A stretch of 64,000 bases of DNA from Micromonospora chaiyaphumensis. GTDB taxonomy: Bacteria; Actinomycetota; Actinomycetes; Mycobacteriales; Micromonosporaceae. The notes below the pieces were generated by a model. It was not told where the DNA came from. It made no database searches and saw only the letters and a program-made list of their open reading frames with translations. Made by a program: the position numbers and the translations under genes. The DNA lies in the NCBI RefSeq assembly GCF_900091435.1, contig NZ_FMCS01000016.1, positions 41,594 to 105,593 on the forward strand, read 5' to 3'. This document shows positions 47,016 through 55,648 of the stretch, piece by piece. The first letter of the stretch is position 1; every line of letters starts with the position of its first letter.

Positions 47016-47816
47016 TCAGCCGATCAGCGGGCGGAAGGTGCCCAGGACCACGCTGACCGTGAGCGCCGCCCCGGCGATCGCCGCCGCGCCGGCGACCAGC
47101 AGGGCGTCCGCCCGGGTGAAGCGCTGGCGCCGGGCGACCGTGCGCGGGGTGCCGGCGTCGAAGCCCCGCGCGTCCATGGCGACGGCCAGCCGGGTGCCCC
47201 GCCGGATCGCCCCGACCAGCAGCGCGAACGCCGTCGACCCGAACAGCCGCAGCTTGGCGAGGGGGTTACGGCCGGCGTCCACGCCCCGGGCCCGGCGCGC
47301 CATGCTGATTATCCGCCATTCCTCCTCCAGCAGCGGCACCAGCCGGAACGCGGCCAGCGCGCCGATGGCGAACCGGGCGGGCGCCTTCGCGTTCTGGATC
47401 AGCGCGTCGGTCAGGTCGGTGGGGTCGGTGGTCGCGAACACGAGGATCCCGGGCAGCGCCACGGCGAGCATCCGCAGCACCAGACCCAGCGCGGTGAGCA
47501 GCACGCCCTCGGTGACCAGCACCGGGCCGGCCTCGACCAGCACCCGGCCGGAGCGGTCGGCCGCGAAGAGCACCAGCGTGACCAGGATGCCGCCGGCGCC
47601 GGCGAGCAGCGGCCAGGCCCGCCGTGCCAGCACCCGGTAGCGGACACCGAACAACGGCAGCACCGCGAGTTCGACGGCGATGGCGATGCCCGGGGCCACC
47701 GGATCGAGGGTGGCCACCAGGATCAGGGTGAAGACCAGCGCGGCGGCCAGCTTCGCCACCGGGTTGCGCCGGGCCAGCGGCGCCCCGGCCGCCGCGACCG
47801 GCTCGACGCTGATCAC
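47016..47816 (-). CDS. ykoC: ECF transporter transmembrane component (EcfT), YkoC-type
   Basis: The T component of an energy-coupling-factor importer, 266 residues with about five helices. It joins the S component to the ATPase. The two Ala-Arg-Gly motifs that contact the ATPase are ARRARGVDAG and AMDARGFDAG. GTG 47816 follows GGGAGGC. It lies after a tandem array at the end of the ATPase gene, in the same direction, and converges on the response regulator. The S component lies upstream. Confidence 0.9.
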   Translation of the reverse strand: MISVEPVAAAGAPLARRNPVAKLAAALVFTLILVATLDPVAPGIAIAVELAVLPLFGVRYRVLARRAWPLLAGAGGILVTLVLFAADRSGRVLVEAGPVLVTEGVLLTALGLVLRMLAVALPGILVFATTDPTDLTDALIQNAKAPARFAIGALAAFRLVPLLEEEWRIISMARRARGVDAGRNPLAKLRLFGSTAFALLVGAIRRGTRLAVAMDARGFDAGTPRTVARRQRFTRADALLVAGAAAIAGAALTVSVVLGTFRPLIG

Positions 47817-47830
47817 CGCCTCTCCCGGAC

Positions 47831-47981
47831 GACGGTGCGGTCGGGTCGGGCGGGCGTCACCGGCGCTGCCGAGCGACGGCCGGACACTGGGAGTGACGCG
47901 GGCGTCATCGGCGCTTCGCGGGTGACGGTGCGGTCGGGTCCGGTGGGCCTCATCGGCGCTCCAGGGTGAGCGTGCGGTCGG
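47831..47981. repeat. Tandem repeat at the ykoD-ykoC junction
   Basis: CACCGGCGCT/CATCGGCGCT recurs at 47858, 47906 and 47951, giving units of 48 and 45 bases. GACGGTGCGGTCGGGTC is identical at 47831-47847 and 47924-47940. The last unit is the final part of the ATPase coding region. Reverse-strand reading gives repeated DRTLTLERR-like ends, so the array arose by tandem duplication of a gene end. Confidence 0.75.
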
Positions 47982-49365
47982 CCAGCGCGGCGACGAAGTC
48001 CGCGTCGTGGGTGACCGCGACGACGCCGTGCCCGGCGTCGCGCAGGTCGGCCAGCAGGTCGACCAGTTCCCGCCAGGTCCGCCGGTCCTGGCCGAAGGTG
48101 GGCTCGTCGCAGATCAGCAGCCGCGGCGCGGTGGCCAGGGCGGTCGCCACGCTCAGCCGCCGCGCCTCCCCGCCGGAGAGGGTGTACGGGTTGGCGCCCG
48201 CCAGCCGGTCCAGCCGCAGCCGCTCCAGCAGCGCGTCCACGGTGGCCGTCACGGTCGCCTCGGGCTGCCCGGTGCGGCGCGGGCCGAGGGCCAGCTCGTC
48301 GCGCACCGTGCTCGTGACGAACTGGTGTTCCGGGTCCTGGAAGACCGAGCCGATCCGGCCGGCCAGGGCGGGCGCCCGCCAGCGGTGCGGGGGAGTGCGC
48401 GCGTCGCGGCCGGCGAGGGCGGGGGTGGCCGCGACCGTGCCGGTGCCGGGGCGGAGCAGGCCGCCGAGGAGCAGGGCCAGGGTGGACTTGCCGGCCCCGT
48501 TCGGGCCGAGGACGGCGAGCGCCTCGCCGGCGCGTACCTCCAGGTCGGTGGGGGCCAGCCGGGGCGGCAGGCCGAGGCGGTCGGCGGTGAGCAGCACCTC
48601 GCCGGGTGGCGCGGTGGCGTGCCGGGGCGGCACGGTGCGGCCCGGCACCCAGACCCCGGCGGCGGCGAGCGCGTCGCCGTGCGCGGCGAAGACCGCCTCG
48701 GGCGGCCCGTCGGCGCGCACCCCGCCGCCGGGCTCCAGCACGACCACCCGGTCGACCAGCGGCAGCGCCTCGGCGACCCGGTGCTCGACGAGGATCAGCG
48801 TGGTGTCGGCGTCGAGAGCGTCGGCGACGGCCCGGCGGACCAGGTCGGCGCCGGCCGGGTCGAGGTTGGCGGTCGGCTCGTCGAGCAGCAGCAGCCCCGG
48901 TCGCAGGGCGAGCGTGCCGGCCAGCGCCAGCCGCTGCTGCTCGCCCCCGCTCAGCGCGGCGGTGGCCCGGTCCCGGTCATAGGGGAAGCTGACCCGGCGC
49001 AGCGCCTCGTCCACCCGGGGCCAGATCTCCTCCGCGGGTACGCCCCGGTTCTCCAACCCGAACGCCACGTCGTCGCCGCAGCGGGCCATGACGAGCTGGG
49101 TCTCCGGGTCCTGGAAGACGACGCCGACCCGCTCCCGGGCCTTGCGCGGGTCGAGCCCGTCGATCTCGACGGTGCCCTCCTGCTCGCCGGAGTCCTCGGG
49201 CAGCAACCCGGCCAGCGCGGCGAGCAGGGTGCTCTTCCCAGCGCCGGACGATCCGAGCAGCAGAACCCGCTCCCCGACCTCGACGCGCAGATCCACCCCC
49301 CTGAGGGCCCAGCGCTTCCGCCCGGCATGCCGCCACCCAAACCCCCGAAGCTCAACGGCACCCAC
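47950..49365 (-). CDS. ykoD: ECF transporter ATPase with two ABC domains, YkoD-type
   Basis: A 471-residue protein with two complete ABC ATPase domains fused head to tail. The first has Walker A LGSSGAGKST (38-46), signature LSGGEQQRL and LLLDEPTANLDPAG; the second has LGPNGAGKST and LSGGEARRL with LLICDEPTFG. This is the EcfA-EcfA' fusion of YkoD. GTG 49365 is used because it has GGGAGG upstream and adjoins the conserved start; longer readings cross the palindrome. It serves the S component YkoE. Confidence 0.92.
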   Translation of the reverse strand: MGAVELRGFGWRHAGRKRWALRGVDLRVEVGERVLLLGSSGAGKSTLLAALAGLLPEDSGEQEGTVEIDGLDPRKARERVGVVFQDPETQLVMARCGDDVAFGLENRGVPAEEIWPRVDEALRRVSFPYDRDRATAALSGGEQQRLALAGTLALRPGLLLLDEPTANLDPAGADLVRRAVADALDADTTLILVEHRVAEALPLVDRVVVLEPGGGVRADGPPEAVFAAHGDALAAAGVWVPGRTVPPRHATAPPGEVLLTADRLGLPPRLAPTDLEVRAGEALAVLGPNGAGKSTLALLLGGLLRPGTGTVAATPALAGRDARTPPHRWRAPALAGRIGSVFQDPEHQFVTSTVRDELALGPRRTGQPEATVTATVDALLERLRLDRLAGANPYTLSGGEARRLSVATALATAPRLLICDEPTFGQDRRTWRELVDLLADLRDAGHGVVAVTHDADFVAALADRTLTLERR

Positions 49366-49395
49366 GCGCCCCACCTCCCCTCTCGGCCCAGCTTG

Positions 49396-49455
49396 GTTGA
49401 TCAAGAGGTTTGCGTCCGGAAAACCGCGTCCGCTGACGCAAACCTCTTGATCAAC
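49396..49455. repeat. Intergenic palindrome (type C), copy 2, inside the ykoEDC operon
   Basis: A perfect 21-bp inverted repeat, 49396-49416 and 49435-49455, with an 18-base loop. The arm GTTGATCAAGAGGTTTGCGTC matches copy 1 (29961) at all but two positions. It lies 3 bases after the ykoE stop and 30 bases before the ykoD start, in the direction of transcription. Confidence 0.95.
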
Positions 49456-49457
49456 GG

Positions 49458-50048
49458 TCACACCAGGGCTCGGTCGCGGCCCGCCGGGAAGCGGTCCAGG
49501 GCGCCGGTGTTGGCCAGGGCGCGCGTGAGGAAGTGGGCGCCCGCGCCCGCGATGATGGTGGCGCTCACGATGGTCAGCAGGGCGTAGGGCAGGCGGTAGT
49601 CGACCAGGTCGTAGGCCTTGTTCCAGTAGACGAAGTCGAAGATCGCGGCGGTCAGGCCGGTCAGCGCGCCGGCCAGCAGGGCGACCGGCAGCCGGTACGC
49701 GCGGTAGCGGAACGCCGCGAAGGCCAGTTCGGCGCCAAGGCCCTGCATGAGGCCCTGGACGATGACGATGCCGCCCCACTGGCTGCCCAGCAGCGCCGAG
49801 ATGATCGCCGCGAGCAGCTCGCAGTAGAGCGAGGCGCCGGGCTTGCGGATGACCAGCCCGCCGAGCACGGCCGGCACCAGCCAGACGCCGTAGATGAGTG
49901 TCTGCGCGGGCGGGAAGAACGCGAAGGCGGCGTCCGTGGCGCCCCAGAGCAGCCCCCAGGCCCAGAAGATGACGCCGAAGGCGACGGCGATCACCGAGGC
50001 GACGACGATGTCGACGGTGCGCCAGCGGTTGCTGTCGGTGTGGTTCAT
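49458..50048 (-). CDS. ykoE: ECF transporter S component for thiamine precursor (YkoE family)
   Basis: A 196-residue membrane protein with about six helices. It contains the YkoE-family stretch GVWLVPAVLGGLVIRKPGAS and ALLGSQWGGIVIVQGLMQGLG, which bind the substrate. A TPP riboswitch lies before it on the same strand, so the substrate should be thiamine or its pyrimidine precursor HMP, as in B. subtilis YkoE. It is the first gene of the ykoEDC operon. ATG 50048 is used because the reading frame upstream runs into the riboswitch. Confidence 0.92.
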   Translation of the reverse strand: MNHTDSNRWRTVDIVVASVIAVAFGVIFWAWGLLWGATDAAFAFFPPAQTLIYGVWLVPAVLGGLVIRKPGASLYCELLAAIISALLGSQWGGIVIVQGLMQGLGAELAFAAFRYRAYRLPVALLAGALTGLTAAIFDFVYWNKAYDLVDYRLPYALLTIVSATIIAGAGAHFLTRALANTGALDRFPAGRDRALV

Positions 50049-50137
50049 GACGGACTCCCAGTTCAGGTGAGGAACCAGGAGAAGACGCACGCCGCGCCCG
50101 GTGGTCACCGGACGGCGGCGCGGCTGGAGGTCGACCG

Positions 50138-50224
<87 letters not shown>

Positions 50225-50306
50225 ATGTGAAGTTGTCTCGTCGCAGACGCTAGCACCGCCACCGCCGCCCGGCCCAGCAGGGCGATCGCCCGTTAGGGTG
50301 GCGGCC

Positions 50307-51131
50307 ATGCGGGTCGAGGCGCGAGGTCTGACGTTCGAGGTACGCACCGGCGGCCCCGAGGACGGTGAACCCGTCCTGCTGCTGCACGGGTTCCCGCAGC
50401 ACTCCGGCGAGTGGGACGAGGTGACCCCCGCGCTGCACGCGGCCGGGCTGCGCACGTACGCGCTCGACCAGCGCGGCTACTCGCCCGGCGCCCGGCCGGC
50501 GGAGGTCGGGGCGTACCGGATCCCGGAGCTGGTGGCCGACGCGGCCGCCGTGCTCGACGCGCTCGGGGTGACCGCCGCCCATGTGGTCGGCCACGACTGG
50601 GGCGCCATCGTGGCGTGGGGCCTGGCGGCGGCGCACCCGGAGCGGGTCCGCACGCTGACCGCGGTGTCGGTGCCGCACCCGGCGGCCATGGGGCACGCGC
50701 TCGCCACCGACCCGCGGCAGAAGGCCCGCTCGTCCTACATCGCCCTGTTCCGCAAGCCGGGCAAGGCGGAGAAGGTGCTGCTGGCGTTCCGTGCGGCGAC
50801 CCTGCGCCGGATGCTCGGCGGGGTGGGTGACGCCGGCCGGGTGGCCCGCTACGCCGACCCGATGCGCGAGCCCGGCGCGCTGACCGCGGCCCTGAACTGG
50901 TACCGGGCGATGACCGGGGCGGACATGAAGGCCGTCGGGCCGGTGAACGTGCCCACCACGTTCGTGTGGAGCGACGGGGACGTGGCGATCGGTCGCACCG
51001 CCGCCGACGCGTGCGCCGCGCACGTGACCGGCGACTACCGTTTCGCGGTGCTGCCCGGCGTCACCCACTGGATCCCGGACGAGGCACCCGGCCCGCTGAC
51101 CGCGGCGGTCCTCGCCCGCATCGGCCGATGA
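50307..51131 (+). CDS. Alpha/beta hydrolase (epoxide hydrolase-like)
   Basis: A 274-residue alpha/beta hydrolase. The oxyanion segment is LLLHGFPQHSGEW and the nucleophile elbow is VVGHDWGAIVAW, with Asp as nucleophile as in epoxide hydrolases and dehalogenases; the catalytic His is in PGVTHWIPDEAP. Cytosolic. ATG 50307 is used. It ends with a four-base overlap (ATGA) with the AAC(3) gene, so the two form an operon with the SIS gene. The substrate is unknown. Confidence 0.9.
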   Translation: MRVEARGLTFEVRTGGPEDGEPVLLLHGFPQHSGEWDEVTPALHAAGLRTYALDQRGYSPGARPAEVGAYRIPELVADAAAVLDALGVTAAHVVGHDWGAIVAWGLAAAHPERVRTLTAVSVPHPAAMGHALATDPRQKARSSYIALFRKPGKAEKVLLAFRAATLRRMLGGVGDAGRVARYADPMREPGALTAALNWYRAMTGADMKAVGPVNVPTTFVWSDGDVAIGRTAADACAAHVTGDYRFAVLPGVTHWIPDEAPGPLTAAVLARIGR

Positions 51132-51940
51132 TCGCGACGACCGCGCCGGCCCGGCCGCACACCCGCGCGTCGCTCGCCGCCCAGCTCCACGACCTCGGGG
51201 TACGCCCCGGCGGGACCGTGCTGGTGCACGCCTCCCTGCGCCCGCTGGGCTTCCTCTGCGGTGGGCCCGAGGCGGTGCTGCTCGCCCTGCGCGACGTGCT
51301 CGGCCCGGCCGGCACGGTGGTGGTGCCCACCCACACGCCGGAGAACAGCGACCCGGCGGAGTGGAACAACCCGCCGGTGCCGGCGGACTGGTGGCCGGTG
51401 ATCCGCGACGAGCTGCCCGGCTTCGACCCGGCGGTCACCCCGAGCCGGTTCATGGGCGCGTTCGCCGAACTGGTCCGCACCTGGCCGGGGGCGCTGCGCA
51501 GCGACCACCCGCACGTCTCGTTCGCCGCGCTCGGGCCGGCCGCCGCACGGATCGTCGCCGGCCACGAGCGGGCCGACATGCTGGGCGAGGGCTCACCATT
51601 GGCCCGCCTCCACGACCTCGACGCCGACGTGCTGCTGCTCGGCGTCGACCACGGCAGCAACACGTCCCTGCACCTGGCCGAGTACCGGCAGCCCGCGCCG
51701 CCCCGGCAGCGCTGCGGCGGGGCGGTGCTGACCGCCGACGGCGGCCGGGAGTGGGTGTGGTGGGACGACGTCCGCCTGGACGACGAGGGTTTCACCCGGC
51801 TCGGCGCCGACCTGGAGGCCACCGGCGCGGTGCGGCTCGGGCCGGTCGGCGACGGGACGGGCCGGTTGATGAGGCAGCGGGCGGCGGTCGACTTCGCGGT
51901 GGAGTGGCTGGCCCGGCACCGACGGACGGAGGAAGCATGA
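51128..51940 (+). CDS. AAC(3)-family aminoglycoside N-acetyltransferase
   Basis: A 270-residue member of the AAC(3) family, which transfers acetyl from acetyl-CoA to the 3-amino group of aminoglycosides. VLVHASLRPLGFLCGG is the acetyl-CoA site, RSDHPHVSFAALG carries the conserved His, and LGVDHGSNTSLHLAEYR is the second motif. Actinomycetes also carry members with other substrates, so resistance is possible but not proven. It overlaps both neighbours by four bases (ATGA). Confidence 0.9.
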   Translation: MIATTAPARPHTRASLAAQLHDLGVRPGGTVLVHASLRPLGFLCGGPEAVLLALRDVLGPAGTVVVPTHTPENSDPAEWNNPPVPADWWPVIRDELPGFDPAVTPSRFMGAFAELVRTWPGALRSDHPHVSFAALGPAAARIVAGHERADMLGEGSPLARLHDLDADVLLLGVDHGSNTSLHLAEYRQPAPPRQRCGGAVLTADGGREWVWWDDVRLDDEGFTRLGADLEATGAVRLGPVGDGTGRLMRQRAAVDFAVEWLARHRRTEEA

Positions 51941-52686
51941 CGGTGAGCGCCGAGGCGTACCTGGCGGTGGTGACCGAGACGATCGGCCGGGTGGCCGCCG
52001 ATCAGCGGGAGAACGTGGCCCGGGCGGCCGACCTGATCGCCGCGTCGCTGCGCGCCGACGGGGTGGTGCACGCGTTCGGCACGGGTCACTCGGAGGCTCT
52101 CGCCATGGAGATCGCCGGCCGGGCCGGTGGGCTGGTGCCCACCAACCGGATCGCCCTGCGCGACCTGGTGCTGCACGGCGGCGAGCCGGCCGACGTGCTC
52201 GGCCCGAAGCTGGAACGCGAGCCGGCCGTGGCGCACCGCCTCTACGAGCTGGCCCCGGTCCGGCCGCAGGACGTGTTCGTGCTCGCCTCGAACTCCGGCG
52301 TGAACGGGGCGATGGTCGAGTTCGCCTCGATCGTGAAGGCGCGCGGGCACGGGCTGGTGGCCATCACCTCGGCGCAGCACTCGGCCCGGATGACCTCCCG
52401 CCACCCGTCCGGCCGCAAGCTCGCCGACTTCGCCGACGTGGTGCTGGACAACGGCGCCCCGTACGGCGACGCCACCCTGCCCCTGCCCGGTGGCGGCGCG
52501 GTCGGCGCGGTCTCCTCGATCACGGCCGCGCTGCTGGCCCAGCAGATCGTCGCGGAGGTCGTCGCCCGGCTGCTCGCGGTGGGGGAGCGGCCCCCGGTGT
52601 ACCGGTCCGCCAACATCACGGGCGGCGACGAGCACAACGCCGAGCTGGAGGCCCGGTACGCGGGCCGCATCCGCCGCGGAGCCTGA
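51937..52686 (+). CDS. SIS domain sugar-phosphate-binding protein
   Basis: A 249-residue SIS-domain protein (UPF0309-like). VVHAFGTGHSEALAMEIAGRAG is the phosphosugar-binding loop, and VFVLASNSGVNGAMVEFA is the second. SIS domains isomerise or hydrolyse phosphosugars, or regulate them. It overlaps AAC(3) by four bases and so is expressed with it. The pairing of a SIS protein with an AAC(3) enzyme is notable; a shared amino-sugar substrate is one explanation, but this is inference. Confidence 0.88.
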   Translation: MTVSAEAYLAVVTETIGRVAADQRENVARAADLIAASLRADGVVHAFGTGHSEALAMEIAGRAGGLVPTNRIALRDLVLHGGEPADVLGPKLEREPAVAHRLYELAPVRPQDVFVLASNSGVNGAMVEFASIVKARGHGLVAITSAQHSARMTSRHPSGRKLADFADVVLDNGAPYGDATLPLPGGGAVGAVSSITAALLAQQIVAEVVARLLAVGERPPVYRSANITGGDEHNAELEARYAGRIRRGA

Positions 52687-52774
52687 ACGCGTTTCACACT
52701 CCGCCCGATCGGGCACAGGCTGAGCTGCCGGTGGGAGACCCCCACCGGCAGTACCGTCTGTCCTGGAGGTGCGG

Positions 52775-53278
52775 GTGTCCAAGGAAACCGAGAAGCAGCG
52801 CTGGCAGCGCAACTTCGCCGACCTGCTCCAGGAGCTGCGGGTGGCGCAGACCGGGGTGCAGATCCTCTTCGCCTTCCTGCTGACCCTGCCGTTCAGCAAC
52901 GGTTTCACCCGGACCACCGAGTTCCAGCGGGACGTCTACATCGTGGCGTTGCTGTCCGCCGCCGCGGCCACCGCGATGATCATCTCACCGGTCGCCTTCC
53001 ACCGGGCACTGTTCCGCCAGGGTCGCAAGCCGGAGCTGGTCCGCTTCGCGCACCGGATGGCCAGCGGCGGTCTCGGCTTCATGCTGATCTCGATGGTGAG
53101 CGCGGTCCTGCTGATCACCGACTTCGTGCTGAGCCGCCCGATCGCCTTCCTGCTGAGCGCGTTCACCGGGGTCTGGTTCCTGGTCTTCTGGGTGATCCTG
53201 CCGTTCGCACGGCGCAACTGGGGTGACGACGACATCGACGACGAGGACGACGATCCACGGACGCTGGCCGGCGACTGA
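52775..53278 (+). CDS. DUF6328 membrane protein
   Basis: A 167-residue protein with four predicted helices. LLQELRVAQTGVQILFAFLLTLPF and GFTRTTEFQRDVYIVALLSAA are characteristic of DUF6328. The C-terminal tail is acidic (DDDIDDEDDDP). The start is GTG 52775, five bases after GGAGG; GTG 52769 is less favoured. Function unknown. It stands between the SIS gene and the large dehydrogenase. Confidence 0.88.
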   Translation: MSKETEKQRWQRNFADLLQELRVAQTGVQILFAFLLTLPFSNGFTRTTEFQRDVYIVALLSAAAATAMIISPVAFHRALFRQGRKPELVRFAHRMASGGLGFMLISMVSAVLLITDFVLSRPIAFLLSAFTGVWFLVFWVILPFARRNWGDDDIDDEDDDPRTLAGD

Positions 53279-53395
53279 CCGCCCGGACCCGCCAAATCGG
53301 ACGTGCGCGCGAGGCTACCCCTGGGTAACACCCGGGGGTAGCGTCGTTTTCGAGGCACGTCGACGCAGCCGGACCGAGGTCTTCAGGAGGCAGCC

Positions 53396-55432
53396 GTGAC
53401 CACGACACAGAACAGCCGGCCCGACCCCGCCGGGCACGGCGGTCCGACCGGGCGGGTGGCGCCCGCCGACGACCCCCAGCCACCGGCCGGCGTGGACGGG
53501 GCCGGGCCGCTGCCCGCCGAGGCCGGTCAGGTCACCGAGAAGGAGGCGCGGCAGGTCGCCGAGGCGGCCCGCGAGTCGGCCTGGGATCGGCCCAGCTTCG
53601 GCAAGGAGCTGTTCCTCGGCCGCTTCCAGCTCGACCTGATCAACCCCTGGCCGCGCCTCGACCCGGCCGAGGCGGCGCGGGCCGAGGAGTTCCTCGCGGC
53701 GTTCGGGGCGTACCTGGAATCCGAGGTGGACGGTGCGGCCATCGAGCGGGACGCGCGCATCCCCGACGAGGTGTTCCACGGGCTGGCCCGGCTCGGCGCC
53801 TTCGGCATGAAGATCGACCGCAAGCACGGCGGCCTCGGGCTGAGCAACCTGCACTACTGCCGGGCGCTGATGCGGGCCGGCTCGGTGAACCCGTCGATCG
53901 GCGCGCTGCTCTCCGCGCACCAGTCGATCGGCGTGCCGCAGCCGCTGAAGATGTTCGGCATCCCCGAGCAGAAGGAGCGCTTCCTGCCCCGGCTGGCGGC
54001 CGGCGAGGTCTCCGCCTTCCTGCTCACCGAGCCGGACGTCGGCTCCGACCCGGCCCGCCTGGCCACCACGGCCGAGCCCACCGAGGACGGCACCGGCTAC
54101 CGGCTCAACGGCGTGAAGCTCTGGGCCACCAACGGCACGGTGGCCACCCTGCTCGTGGTGATGGCCCGGGTGCCGGCGGCCGAGGGGCGGCGCGGCGGCA
54201 TCACCGCCTTCGTGGTGGAGGGCGACAGCGAGGGCATCACCGTCGAGCGGCGCAACGCCTTCATCGGGCTGCGCGGCCTGGAGAACAGCCTCACCCGGTT
54301 CCACGACGTCTTCGTGCCCAGGGAGAACGTGATCGGCGGCGAGGGCAAGGGCCTGAAGATCGCGCTGACCACGTTGAACACCGGCCGGCTCTCGCTGCCG
54401 GCCATGTGCGTGGGCGCCGGCAAGTGGGCGTTGAACGTGGCCCGGGAGTGGGCCGCCGACCGGGTCCAGTGGGGCCGGCCGGTCGGCGAGCACGAGGCGG
54501 TCGCCAAGAAGCTCGCCTTCATGGCCGCGACGACGTACGGCATGGAGTCCATGCTCGACCTCTGCTGCCTGCTCGCCGACGACGACCGCAACGACATCCG
54601 CATCGAGGCCGCGCTCGTGAAGCTCTACGCCAGCGAGATGGCCTGGAAGATCGCCGACGAGCTGATCCAGATCCGGGGCGGGCGCGGCTACGAGACGGCC
54701 GACTCCCTGGCCGCCCGGGGCGAACGCCCGGCCGCCGTCGAGCAGCTCCTGCGCGACCTGCGGATCAACCGGATCTTCGAGGGCTCCACCGAGATCATGC
54801 ACCTGCTGATCGCCCGCGAGGCGGTCGACGCGCACCTCTCGGTGGCCGGCGACATCATCGACCCGGACGCCGGGCTGGGCCGCAAGGCGAAGGCCGGCGC
54901 GCGGGCCGGCGTCTTCTACGCGAAGTGGCTGCCCACCCTGGCCGTCGGCAAGGGCCAGGCGCCCGGGGCCTACCACGAGTTCGGCCCGCTCGCCGCGCAC
55001 CTGCGCCACGTCGAGCGCGCCTCCCGCAAGCTGGCCCGGTCCACCTTCTACGCGATGTCCCGCTGGCAGGGGAAGATGGAGCGCAAGCAGGCGTTCCTCG
55101 GCCGGGTGGTGGACATCGGCGCGGAGCTGTTCGCCATGTCGGCGGTCTGCGTCCGGGCGGTCGCCGAGCGCGCCGAGCACCCGGAGAACGTCGAGTTGGC
55201 CGACCTGTTCTGCCGCCAGGCCCGGCTGCGCGTCGACGAGCTGTTCACCGGGCTGTGGTCGAACACCGACGCGGTGGACGTGGCCGCCGCCAAGCGGATC
55301 ATCGCGGGGCGCTACGCCTCGATCGAGGAGGGCGTTGTCACCCCGCCCGCCGACCAGCCCTGGGTGGCCCGCTGGCAGCCCGGCCCGTCGACGGCCCAGG
55401 ACGTCCGCCGCCGCATCCCGCCCGCGCCGTGA
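53396..55432 (+). CDS. Acyl-CoA dehydrogenase, long form
   Basis: A 678-residue acyl-CoA dehydrogenase, longer than the usual 380-400 by about 60 residues at the N-terminus and about 180 at the C-terminus. The core has the FAD-binding AFLLTEPDVGSDPAR, GVKLWATNG, and the C-terminal helical domain (VQWGRPVGEHEAV; IRGGRGYETADS). The C-terminal extension resembles the long FadE enzymes of mycobacteria. It oxidises an acyl-CoA. A GC hairpin follows its stop. Confidence 0.93.
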   Translation: MTTTQNSRPDPAGHGGPTGRVAPADDPQPPAGVDGAGPLPAEAGQVTEKEARQVAEAARESAWDRPSFGKELFLGRFQLDLINPWPRLDPAEAARAEEFLAAFGAYLESEVDGAAIERDARIPDEVFHGLARLGAFGMKIDRKHGGLGLSNLHYCRALMRAGSVNPSIGALLSAHQSIGVPQPLKMFGIPEQKERFLPRLAAGEVSAFLLTEPDVGSDPARLATTAEPTEDGTGYRLNGVKLWATNGTVATLLVVMARVPAAEGRRGGITAFVVEGDSEGITVERRNAFIGLRGLENSLTRFHDVFVPRENVIGGEGKGLKIALTTLNTGRLSLPAMCVGAGKWALNVAREWAADRVQWGRPVGEHEAVAKKLAFMAATTYGMESMLDLCCLLADDDRNDIRIEAALVKLYASEMAWKIADELIQIRGGRGYETADSLAARGERPAAVEQLLRDLRINRIFEGSTEIMHLLIAREAVDAHLSVAGDIIDPDAGLGRKAKAGARAGVFYAKWLPTLAVGKGQAPGAYHEFGPLAAHLRHVERASRKLARSTFYAMSRWQGKMERKQAFLGRVVDIGAELFAMSAVCVRAVAERAEHPENVELADLFCRQARLRVDELFTGLWSNTDAVDVAAAKRIIAGRYASIEEGVVTPPADQPWVARWQPGPSTAQDVRRRIPPAP

Positions 55433-55437
55433 CGGTC

Positions 55438-55469
55438 GCCGGCCCCCGCCGGACGCGGCGGGGGCCGGC
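55438..55469. terminator. Hairpin between convergent genes
   Basis: A perfect 13-bp stem (GCCGGCCCCCGCC and its complement) with a 6-base loop between the dehydrogenase and the small minus-strand gene; it can act on both. Confidence 0.85.
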
Positions 55470-55471
55470 CG

Positions 55472-55645
55472 TCAGCGGGCGACCGCCCAGGCGATCACGC
55501 CGGCCAGGATGAGGCCGTTCAGCCCGGCCAGCACCAGGTACGCGGCCGGCGGGATCCGGCGGCCCTTGCGGACGTAGCTCACGAGGACGCCCGCGTAGAT
55601 CAGGAGCAGGACCGCGACGGCGATCAGGAAGTACAGCACCGGCAC
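55472..55645 (-). CDS. Small membrane protein, 57 aa
   Basis: Encodes MPVLYFLIAVAVLLLIYAG followed by a basic loop (SYVRKGRRIPPA) and a second hydrophobic segment, i.e. a two-helix hairpin. The stop is immediately after the terminator. GTG 55645 or GTG 55639 is the start; the ribosome binding site is weak (AAGG). Its length and clean hydrophobicity profile with G/C-ending codons argue that it is real. Function unknown. Confidence 0.65.
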   Translation of the reverse strand: MPVLYFLIAVAVLLLIYAGVLVSYVRKGRRIPPAAYLVLAGLNGLILAGVIAWAVAR

Positions 55646-55648
55646 ACC

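Noticed and set aside
51128..51940. AAC(3) as part of an antibiotic cluster
   Set aside because: No biosynthetic genes nearby; the operon is short and in a conserved background.
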